Of a DNA stretch of 10,993 nt, positions 1 to 5,318 are shown piece by piece. This stretch comes from DAOPKN01 sp035391225 (GTDB lineage: Bacteria > Thermotogota > Thermotogae > MWEM01). The notes below the pieces were generated by a model, which saw only the letters and a program-made list of their open reading frames with translations, searched no databases and was not told the DNA's origin. Made by a program: the position numbers and the translations under genes. Positions within the stretch are counted from its first letter, which is position 1, and each line of letters starts with the position of its first letter. The stretch covers positions 1-10,993 of the forward strand of contig DAOPKN010000063.1 in NCBI GenBank assembly GCA_035391225.1. The letters are read 5' to 3'.

Positions 1-121
1 AGGACGGGGTCTTTGTTACGTCTACCTGCATCGTTTGGGTATGAGGGATGGAAACGGAGTTAGCAGGGCAAGGTTATATACCTTGATCCCAGTTTGAAGC
101 CTACCTATGACCCAAAGTATG
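1..121 (+). CRISPR. Leader-distal end of a type I-B-like CRISPR array
   Basis: Two repeat-like units flank a 36-nt spacer at 56-91. The second, at 92-110, reads GTTTGAAGCCTACCTATGA and then diverges, as the last repeat of an array often does. The first, at 33-55, begins GTTTG and ends TATGAGGGATGGAAAC but is only 23 nt, as if about 7 nt were lost from its middle. Joined, they give a 30-nt repeat closely resembling the known type I-B family that begins GTTTnnAGCCTACCTATGA and ends GAAAC. Positions 1-32 would be a cut-off spacer. The orientation puts the leader off the left edge and transcription rightward, with a crRNA 5' handle ending GGAAAC. The spacer contains an imperfect palindrome, CAAGG...CCTTG. 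Only two diverged units are visible and they share little with each other, so the call rests partly on recognising the repeat family. The neighbouring type I-B cas genes support it. Confidence 0.6.
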
Positions 122-180
122 CAAGTTCGCGGGCGAAGGTGCGCGAAAAAGAAGAGAAAAGAACATAGACCAAGAAAAAG

Positions 181-224
181 CGCAGCTTTTTCCGCGAGAA
201 ACGGGAAAAGCTGCGTATTCTTTT
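181..224 (+). terminator. Rho-independent terminator after the CRISPR array
   Basis: CGCAGCTTTT at 181-190 pairs with AAAAGCTGCG at 206-215, with extra CC/GG pairing inside, and a T-rich tail (TATTCTTTT) follows. It lies about 60 nt beyond the last degenerate repeat and would end the array transcript. Confidence 0.75.
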
Positions 225-382
225 GGGAAAAAAGGGAAGAAACGAAAAAGGAGGTGAAAATCTGGGAAGTTGAGGCAATAACAAGAGGGTGGAAAACTGG
301 GAAACCAAGCTGCACTTGTGGGAACGAAACGGATGGCCCACCAATGGGAAGCCTCCTTCTCGTTGCTCAACGTTCCGAAAAA

Positions 383-412
383 GAGCCGCACTGGGGTGCG
401 GCGGTCCCAGGG
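383..412 (+). repeat. REP-like palindromic repeat, copy 1
   Basis: This is one of several near-identical copies of a unit about 28-30 nt long. GCCGCAC and GTGCGGC form a perfect 7-bp stem around a TGGG loop, followed by GGTCCCAGGG. The downstream CCCAG is complementary to CTGGG in the first hairpin, so an alternative fold exists. Other copies are at 1314-1343, 7388-7414 (inverted), 7439-7465 and 10243-10270. All lie between genes. Confidence 0.85.
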
Positions 413-496
413 AAAGTACCTATGTATTCGATAATCCAAAAATGGACCAGATGTATCGCCCCAAACCAGTTATTCTTTTCGAGGAATGTGGAAAAA

Positions 497-546
497 CAAG
501 AAACCCCGTTCCCAGGAACAATTCCGGGAACGGGGTTTCTTGTTTT
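497..546. terminator. Very strong, probably bidirectional terminator
   Basis: A perfect 17-bp stem pairs 497-513 with 526-542, extended by an inner GGAA/TTCC helix around a CAA loop. TTTT follows on the + strand, and an A run (492-496) precedes it, giving a T tail on the - strand. It insulates the gene at 619 from anything upstream. Confidence 0.85.
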
Positions 547-573
547 GATGTATGGCAAAGGGGTTGAAAAGGT

Positions 574-593
574 TCAGTGTGCAATATCCGTTG
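574..593 (+). promoter_or_regulatory. Shared 20-bp promoter-like motif, copy 1
   Basis: The sequence TCAGTGTGCAATATCCGTTG matches the copy at 898-917 at 18 of 20 positions and the copy at 8333-8352 at 17 of 20. It begins 45 nt before the TTG start at 619, exactly the distance seen for the second copy and its gene. The core TGTGC(A/T)ATAT resembles an extended -10 element, but no clear -35 box lies at normal spacing. It could be a promoter for an alternative sigma factor or an operator. Confidence 0.6.
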
Positions 594-618
594 AGGAAGC
601 AGGAAGGAGGTGAAGGAT

Positions 619-864
619 TTGGATTTGGGAGAATTGTTTACGACGGCCGTCGCTGTCGGGTTCGGGTACCTCCTCGGAAATGACAAGGCTCGGAAGAAAG
701 TTGGTTCGGCGTTTGAACAGTTTCTCGATCCGGGAAACCAGGGGCAACTCGAAAAGGCTGGCCAAAACGGTGGCCAAATGGTGGAAATTTCCCGGGATCA
801 GTTGGTCCAGTTGTTGAACAAGATCGACTCCATCGAAAAGAGGATGCAGCAAAAGCAGGACTGA
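619..864 (+). CDS. Small membrane-associated protein of unknown function
   Basis: The predicted protein is 81 aa if started at TTG 619, which sits 6 nt after AGGAGGTG; a GTG at 610 lies inside that binding site and is less likely. Residues 1-20 include a short hydrophobic stretch (FTTAVAVGFGYLLG) followed by a basic patch (KARKK), as in small single-pass or membrane-attached proteins such as the YtxH type. The C-terminal third (ISRDQLVQLLNKIDSIEKRM) looks like an amphipathic or coiled-coil helix. No family is recognised with confidence. It has its own copy of the shared 20-bp motif and a strong terminator upstream, and no terminator separates it from the next motif at 898. It may therefore be a separate unit or the first cistron of the cas transcript. 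The function is unknown. Confidence 0.65.
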   Translation: MDLGELFTTAVAVGFGYLLGNDKARKKVGSAFEQFLDPGNQGQLEKAGQNGGQMVEISRDQLVQLLNKIDSIEKRMQQKQD

Positions 865-897
865 GAGTTTTGGGCCTGAGGAGAATCAAAAAAAGAA

Positions 898-917
898 TCA
901 GTGTGCAATATCACTTG
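898..917 (+). promoter_or_regulatory. Shared 20-bp promoter-like motif, copy 2; presumed cas operon promoter
   Basis: TCAGTGTGCAATATCACTTG is preceded by an A-rich tract (887-894) and starts 45 nt before the ATG at 943, the same distance as copy 1 from its gene. No terminator-like hairpin is visible between it and cas8b, so it is the best visible candidate for driving the cas genes. Confidence 0.6.
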
Positions 918-942
918 AGAATTCAAAAAAGGAGGTGATTGC

Positions 943-1296
943 ATGGACGAATTCATGATGGATGCATACGGGATGGACTTGGATACCGCGATGGAGTTTT
1001 ACGGGTTCTCGGAGGACTTTTTCATGGAGGATGCGGAAAGCTTTGGATGTACGATTCCCCCGGGGATGCGCTCCGCAGACTACGAAGATTTCGAAGATGA
1101 GGAACCCAACCAAAACCCGGGAGAGTTTCGGCGCCAGATTCTTTCTTCCATCCGTGATTTCCCGCGGGATTTTTCTGACCTTTACCGGCTTTTCACGCCA
1201 GGACTCTGTTCAGAAGAAGAGGTGCACGAATTGGTTTCGACAATGCTCCGTTGCGGTACGGTTCAAATCGTGAGTGGATACTTGGTCAGTTTGTAG
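943..1296 (+). CDS. Acidic hypothetical protein, first gene of the presumed cas operon
   Basis: This encodes 117 aa, with ATG 5 nt after a strong AAGGAGGTG. The first 60 residues are rich in Asp and Glu (for example EDFFMEDAES and DYEDFEDEEPN) and contain many aromatic residues. The second half looks helical (EFRRQILSSIRDFPRDFSDLYRLF). I recognise no domain. The strong acidity is compatible with a regulator, a chaperone-like partner or a nucleic-acid mimic, but nothing in the sequence decides between these. The gene is followed after 58 nt, which hold a REP-like repeat, by another unknown gene and then cas8b, all in the same direction. Confidence 0.7.
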   Translation: MDEFMMDAYGMDLDTAMEFYGFSEDFFMEDAESFGCTIPPGMRSADYEDFEDEEPNQNPGEFRRQILSSIRDFPRDFSDLYRLFTPGLCSEEEVHELVSTMLRCGTVQIVSGYLVSL

Positions 1297-1313
1297 GCTG
1301 CTTCGAAGGAAAA

Positions 1314-1343
1314 GAGCCGCACTGGGGTGCGGCGGTCCCAGGG
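1314..1343 (+). repeat. REP-like palindromic repeat, copy 2
   Basis: This copy is identical over its 30 nt to copy 1 (383-412), including GAGCCGCACTGGGG at the start and CCCAGGG at the end. It lies in the short space between two genes of the presumed operon. Its terminal GGG runs directly into GGAGGTGG, the ribosome binding site of the gene at 1355, so folding of the repeat could affect initiation of that gene. Confidence 0.85.
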
Positions 1344-1354
1344 GAGGTGGAAGC

Positions 1355-1888
1355 ATGAACTTTTTTCTTTGGATCCGGCGATTTGGCGTGGATTTGCTTT
1401 GCTCCAGAGAGAATAGAAGGGCGAGGAAAGTCCGTGTCACGGTGATGAGCCAGAAAAGATTGTTTCGAGAAAGCTTGAAAATGATGAAATCGTTTGGAAG
1501 AGCAAACCGTTTGGAACCGGATTACTTCGAGCAGCAGTATCCCGAGCAGTACGGGCTTTTCTTGGCCAGCATTTCCAAGGAAAGTGGGTTCATCGTTTCG
1601 GGGTTTGAGCCAGGACTTCGAGGGAATCCGGTGCTTCGGTGTAAGCTCGAAAACGCAGGTTTCAACCCGGATGAACTTTTGGATCTGGTTCCCGAGAATC
1701 AACTGAACCTGGAGGAAGGCGTACTCATAAGCTTGTACCCGGAACTTGGCAAGTATGCATGCAAGCAGGAAGGTCTTCGGGATTTCTGCAGTTTCTTCAT
1801 TTCAAGGGGAAAACAGGACAGGCAAATTTTAGAGGACTTGCTTACGTTTGTCGGACTAGAAATTCTGAAAATGGAAGAAGGAGGTTAG
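1355..1888 (+). CDS. Hypothetical protein directly upstream of cas8b
   Basis: The predicted protein is 177 aa. The ATG at 1355 is chosen because GGGAGGTGG ends 4-5 nt upstream. A later ATG at 1445 has no good binding site at normal spacing. The N-terminus is short, hydrophobic and basic (FFLWIRRFGVDLLC, then RENRRARK), and the rest reads as a soluble helical protein. No known Cas family is recognisable: it lacks a Cas6 glycine-rich loop and does not resemble Cas1, Cas2 or Cas4. It ends 6 nt before the cas8b TTG, and its final codons contain the cas8b ribosome binding site, so the two are almost certainly co-transcribed. The function is unknown; an accessory role with the CRISPR effector is an inference from position only. 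Confidence 0.7.
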   Translation: MNFFLWIRRFGVDLLCSRENRRARKVRVTVMSQKRLFRESLKMMKSFGRANRLEPDYFEQQYPEQYGLFLASISKESGFIVSGFEPGLRGNPVLRCKLENAGFNPDELLDLVPENQLNLEEGVLISLYPELGKYACKQEGLRDFCSFFISRGKQDRQILEDLLTFVGLEILKMEEGG

Positions 1889-1894
1889 GTTGAC

Positions 1895-3262
1895 TTGGGT
1901 TTACTCAACGCGTTTAAGCAGTTGGGGGAGGGGTCTTCGAATGATCCTTTCCTTCCCCATGTGCAGCTTCCGGGGGATGTGGCTAAGGTTAAGGTGTTGT
2001 TGGTGGGGTTGGAAGTGAATTCCCTTTCTCCACCGTTTGATGTGCAGGGAGTCAGCTTGTCCGTTTCGGACATGGTGCCTGGAAATCGTAGCCCGGAGCA
2101 AATGAAGAGGGCGTACTTGTGCAAGGAAACGTCCAGCCCACAGGCGAAGTGGAGTTTCTCGCCGGTTTTCACCGAGAATGGGGCGGTTTCCAAGCTGCTG
2201 AACGGGGAATTTGATGCCGGTTTCGACAGGTTGAAGTACCGGGTGCTCCAAGACCTGGTGAAGGAACAGTTGCTTTCCCCTGGTTCGTTGCAGGTCATCG
2301 ACTCGGGAATGAAAAAGGAATTGTCCCGGTTTTCCGCGTTTTTCCATCCCAAGGAGAAGTGGGTGCTTGTTTTCGGGGTATCCCACGCCGGGGCTTTTTC
2401 CTATCCAGGTGATTTGGACTGTTTCCGGGAGTATTTCTTGTCCAAGTTGGCCGATGGCGGGGGAAAAGGAGACGCCAACCAGAGATGCGCACTTTGCGGA
2501 AAGAGTTCGAAGGATTGGTGGAACCTGGATTCGGTGTTCGCTTTTGCGACGTTCGACAAGCCCCACGTTTTGCCGGGGATGAAAAAAAAAGAAAGGAACA
2601 AGGTTTTCCCCATTTGCTCGGATTGCCAGCAGCGCGTTTCGCAAGGGCGCAGGAGGGTGGAAGAGAACTTTTGCATGCGCGGTTGGATTCCCGGGTTGAA
2701 AGTGTGGCTGATTCCCGAAATCATTGGCGAGGGCCCGGAAAAAAGGTTTCTGCTGGGTAAGTTCCAGGACTACGTGGAGTCCCGGAAGGACCGGATCGAG
2801 GAGCTGGTGTTCCAGGAATTGCTTTCGAAAGACCTTCCGCTGGTTTTCCACTTCGTGTTCTGGGAGCAGAGCCAGGCGAAGGAAATGGTGCATTCCATGG
2901 TCGAAGATGTTTCCCCGAGCTGGTTCCGGGTTTTGTTCTCGGCGTGGAAGGATGCGTGCCGTGTGCATTCGCAAGGGGAAGGGTTGGGAACCTCGCTGGA
3001 CCAAGCACTTCGCTTCGTGTTGCGTGCGTTTTCCGATGTGAGAAAAGAAACGCTTGGGATGCACATCGTTTCCCAGGTGTTGAAAGCGAGTACGATCAAC
3101 GTGGAAGTCGTGAAGCAAGGGTTCGTGCAGCGTTACCCCTTTCTGTTCAGCCGCGGAGAGTTCGTAGGTCGGAAGTTGCGCGGACAACTTGTTTTGACCG
3201 AATTTTTGGATCGGGTGAACCGGGCTATTTTGGCACGGAACGGAAAGGAGGAATCCGCTTGA
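1895..3262 (+). CDS. cas8b: Cas8b/Csh1-type large subunit (TM1802-like) of type I-B Cascade
   Basis: A 455-aa protein resembling the TM1802/Csh1 family, the large Cascade subunit that recognises the PAM and contacts the target DNA. A zinc-ribbon signature is visible: CALC at residues 198-201 and CSDC at 241-244. Between them lies the family-like segment FAFATFDKPHVLPG, and basic residues follow (GRRRVEENF). Start TTG 1895 lies 8 nt after AAGGAGG. Family members are often about 550-600 aa with a C-terminal small-subunit region. This protein is shorter, and the missing region appears as the next ORF (3259), which overlaps by TTGA; the two add up to about 600 aa. A nine-A run at 2582-2590 is intact in frame. 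The following cas7, cas5 and cas3 support the assignment. Confidence 0.85.
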   Translation: MGLLNAFKQLGEGSSNDPFLPHVQLPGDVAKVKVLLVGLEVNSLSPPFDVQGVSLSVSDMVPGNRSPEQMKRAYLCKETSSPQAKWSFSPVFTENGAVSKLLNGEFDAGFDRLKYRVLQDLVKEQLLSPGSLQVIDSGMKKELSRFSAFFHPKEKWVLVFGVSHAGAFSYPGDLDCFREYFLSKLADGGGKGDANQRCALCGKSSKDWWNLDSVFAFATFDKPHVLPGMKKKERNKVFPICSDCQQRVSQGRRRVEENFCMRGWIPGLKVWLIPEIIGEGPEKRFLLGKFQDYVESRKDRIEELVFQELLSKDLPLVFHFVFWEQSQAKEMVHSMVEDVSPSWFRVLFSAWKDACRVHSQGEGLGTSLDQALRFVLRAFSDVRKETLGMHIVSQVLKASTINVEVVKQGFVQRYPFLFSRGEFVGRKLRGQLVLTEFLDRVNRAILARNGKEESA

Positions 3263-3699
3263 ATCAAGGATTTTGGGAACCATTCGAAGACGCGTACTTG
3301 AAAACCCCCGAGGGCAAGGGGGTTTTTTTGTGCGGGGTTGTTTTGGGGCAAATCGCTTCTTGCCAGGGAAAGCAACTGCTGAATGCCCCCCTTACGCGGC
3401 AACTGAACTGGGGAAAGGTGACCATGAAGGAACTGAAAACGCATTTGGCCCGCGTTCCCATGCTGCTTCGGGCGTACAAGGTGTATTACAGCTGGAAGCT
3501 TAACCAACTTTTGGGTGAGGCTGGCGAACTTCTCTTCCGTGGAAACGGAACGTCACTTGGGGTGGAGGGCAATTTCATCTTGGCGGTGGCTTTTACCAAC
3601 AGCTATGGTTTTTTCTTCCAGCTCTTCCCGGAGTTGGAGAAATCGCAGCAGGAATCCGAAAGCTTTGTTGAAGAAGAAGGAGGAGATCAGATTGATTAA
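3259..3699 (+). CDS. cas11b: Cas11b-like small subunit (detached C-terminal part of Cas8b/Csh1)
   Basis: A 146-aa protein starting at TTG 3259, which overlaps the cas8b stop as TTGA and is preceded at 7 nt by AAAGGAGG. The segment GVFLCGVVLGQIASCQ, near residues 21-36, matches the pattern at the C-terminal portion of Csh1 proteins (GxxxGxxA...Q). Helices follow, as expected for a Cascade small subunit. In characterised I-B systems this small subunit is made from an internal start within cas8b; here it has its own reading frame and binding site. The acidic tail (EEEGGDQID) overlaps the start of cas7 by 8 nt. A true split gene is more likely than a sequencing frameshift, given the well-placed ribosome binding site, but an indel near 3250 cannot be excluded. 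An intrinsic-terminator-like hairpin lies inside codons 15-24. Confidence 0.7.
   Translation: MNQGFWEPFEDAYLKTPEGKGVFLCGVVLGQIASCQGKQLLNAPLTRQLNWGKVTMKELKTHLARVPMLLRAYKVYYSWKLNQLLGEAGELLFRGNGTSLGVEGNFILAVAFTNSYGFFFQLFPELEKSQQESESFVEEEGGDQID
3301..3329 (+). terminator. Terminator-like hairpin inside the cas11b coding region
   Basis: AAAACCCCC (3301-3309) is complementary to GGGGGTTTT (3318-3326), with an 8-nt loop and a run of seven T (3323-3329). This is the form of an intrinsic terminator, 42 nt into the reading frame. Active translation of cas11b would normally prevent it folding; poor initiation would expose it and cut off cas7-cas5-cas3. The hairpin is visible; its function is inference. 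Confidence 0.45.
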
Positions 3700-4585
3700 G
3701 AAACGGCGGGAAATTCTTTTCCTGTACCGCGTGAAAGACGCGAATCCAAACGGTGATCCGTTGAATGAAAACCAACCACGCTTCGACGATGACACCGGGC
3801 AGGCCCTTTCCTCGGACGTGCGGATCAAGCGAACGGTGCGGGATGAGTGGCAGCGCGAGGGGAGAGACGTGTTCGTGGATGGCCAGAGTAAGTCGTTGTC
3901 GCAAAAGGCCCAGGAATTGGCGAAAAAGTTCCCCGGGGCAGACCGTGCATCCCAGCTGAAACACTGCATCGACGTGCGTGCTTTTGGGGTGGTGTTCGCG
4001 TTGCAAAAGGAATCGTTGAGTTGGACGGGGCCCGTGCAGTTCAAGTGGGGACGTTCGCTGCATCGCGTGCGGGTGGTTTTCGTGCAAGGGAACTCTGCCT
4101 TTGCCACTAAGGATGATACCAACCGTTCCTTGCGCAGCGAATTCATCGTGCCCTTTGCCCTCATGGGAACCAGTGCAATCGTAAACCAGGCAGCATCCAA
4201 GGGGACGGGGATGGAGGAAAGCGACGTGCAAGCCCTTCGAGATGGATTGTGGAACGGCACCCGGAACCTCGTGACACGCAGCAAGATGGAACATTCTCCC
4301 GTTTTGCTCCTGGAAATCGTGTACAAGGAAGGTGTGATGAACCACCTGGGCAGCCTGGATGAAAAAGTGCGCTTGGTGTCCCCGCAGGGTAATCCACTGG
4401 GAGACGATGAACAGCTGGCCCTTCGTTCCTTGCAGGAGTGTTCCCTGGACTTTTCCGAGTTCAATCGCTCCATCCAGCGCGTGGAGGAATGGATCGAGGA
4501 AATCCGTGTGGTTGCATGCCCCGAGGTGACCTTCTCGCAACCGCCATGCTGGAGGGGGAAAGAATGTGATGTCCAACTTCGATGA
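3692..4585 (+). CDS. cas7: Cas7/Csh2-type backbone subunit of type I-B Cascade
   Basis: A 297-aa protein, the usual length for Csh2. The subunit polymerises along the crRNA to form the Cascade backbone. The N-terminus carries the hallmark FLYRVKDANPNGDPLNENQP (residues 10-29), then SDVRIKRTVRDEW (41-53), which is typical of Csh2/Cas7. Start TTG 3692 is preceded by AAGGAGGAG at about 3677-3685 and overlaps the cas11b stop by 8 nt. The 3' end overlaps cas5 by about 20 nt. These overlaps indicate translational coupling. The family is well recognised and no key region appears to be missing. Confidence 0.93.
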   Translation: MIKKRREILFLYRVKDANPNGDPLNENQPRFDDDTGQALSSDVRIKRTVRDEWQREGRDVFVDGQSKSLSQKAQELAKKFPGADRASQLKHCIDVRAFGVVFALQKESLSWTGPVQFKWGRSLHRVRVVFVQGNSAFATKDDTNRSLRSEFIVPFALMGTSAIVNQAASKGTGMEESDVQALRDGLWNGTRNLVTRSKMEHSPVLLLEIVYKEGVMNHLGSLDEKVRLVSPQGNPLGDDEQLALRSLQECSLDFSEFNRSIQRVEEWIEEIRVVACPEVTFSQPPCWRGKECDVQLR

Positions 4586-5318
4586 GAAGCAAGCCGTTGT
4601 TTTCGACATCGAGGGTTCCCTGGGCATGTTTCGAAGGCCGTATACCACCACTTCCTCGGTATCATATCCGATCCCACCACCCACTGCCATCGCTGGAATT
4701 CTTGGTGCCATCTTGGGGATCGAGAACGGGTCGGGAACCCGCGGTGGGAATGCCTTGTACTGGAAGCAAATGGTGGGTAGCCAGGTGGCCATTGCCATTC
4801 GCAAGCCCATTCGCTTTGCCTCGCATTCGTTGAACCTACTCAACACCAAGAACCCCGACAAATTCCCCCGCATCCAGGTCAAGCACCAATTCTTGAAGGA
4901 CCCCGCCTTCCGCGTGTATTACAAGGGTCCACTGGGTCAAAAACTGACCACTCACTTGGAGGAGGGGATTTTCCCCTTCTCCCCCTTCCTGGGGGTTGCC
5001 TACGCACCTGCAAGAATTCGTTTCATTGGCCACTTTCCCCTGGAGGAAGCCGAGACAGGAAAGGGAATCGATTCGGTTGTTCCCTGCGCAAGCCAGGATC
5101 CACCCCCAGTGGACCTGAAGGCAACGGGGGAACTCGAAATGGTGGTGATGCCGTTTCAAATGACGTTCGAGCGCCGGTTGATGAAAAGCGTCAGCGTGCT
5201 GTTCCACCCGCGGGGAGGCAAAATTTTCCTCAAGGGTCCGGTCTCCGGAGGGGAGGTGTCCCGCGTTGGATTGGAGCAAGTATGCTGGTTCGATCCATGG
5301 AAACAGCCATGGGGATAA
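4566..5318 (+). CDS. cas5: Cas5 subunit (Cas5b/Cas5h type) of type I-B Cascade
   Basis: The protein is 250 aa from GTG 4566, or 249 aa from the adjacent ATG 4569; GGAGGGGG lies 7-10 nt upstream. Cas5 caps the 5' handle of the crRNA in Cascade. The N-terminus is diagnostic: VVFDIEGSLGMFRRPYTTTS (residues 11-30), followed by SYPIPPPTAIAGILGAILG (33-51), the Cas5 pattern of an initial RAMP strand, an FRR/YT segment, and the SYPxPPPT-GxLGAxLG helix. It overlaps cas7 by about 20 nt and runs 53 nt into the cas3 frame, a rather long overlap for this operon. Confidence 0.92.
   Translation: MMSNFDEKQAVVFDIEGSLGMFRRPYTTTSSVSYPIPPPTAIAGILGAILGIENGSGTRGGNALYWKQMVGSQVAIAIRKPIRFASHSLNLLNTKNPDKFPRIQVKHQFLKDPAFRVYYKGPLGQKLTTHLEEGIFPFSPFLGVAYAPARIRFIGHFPLEEAETGKGIDSVVPCASQDPPPVDLKATGELEMVVMPFQMTFERRLMKSVSVLFHPRGGKIFLKGPVSGGEVSRVGLEQVCWFDPWKQPWG

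Larger units (their letters stand above)
122..618. other. Intergenic region without a convincing gene
   Basis: This roughly 500-nt stretch holds two terminators (181-224 and 497-546), one REP-like repeat (383-412) and a promoter-like motif (574-593). A good-looking ribosome binding site, AAGGAGGTG at about 248-256, is followed by no sensible reading frame. Frames using nearby TTG or CTG codons stop within a few codons. The open frame that continues (through 613) runs across the repeat, the terminator and the motif, and has no recognisable protein features. It could be a decayed gene or a small leader, but I cannot support a CDS. Confidence 0.6.

Noticed and set aside
72..86. Operator-like palindrome CAAGG...CCTTG with TATATA centre
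   Set aside because: It lies wholly within the 36-nt CRISPR spacer, so it is more simply part of captured foreign DNA.
385..409. H-type pseudoknot in the REP-like repeat (loop TGGG with downstream CCCA)
   Set aside because: The complementarity is real, but the 3-nt GGT linker is too short to span a 7-bp stem, so competing hairpins are more likely than a true pseudoknot.
107..613. 168-codon open frame on the + strand
   Set aside because: It crosses the array terminator, a REP-like repeat, a 17-bp terminator stem and the promoter-like motif, starts inside the last CRISPR repeat, and shows no protein family features.
1901..3283. Long - strand open frame opposite cas8b
   Set aside because: It mirrors the cas8b reading frame on the opposite strand, lacks a suitable ribosome binding site, and has no recognisable domain, whereas cas8b is well supported.
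3553..4882. Long - strand open frames opposite cas7 and cas5
   Set aside because: They are shadows of the strongly supported Cas7 and Cas5 frames.
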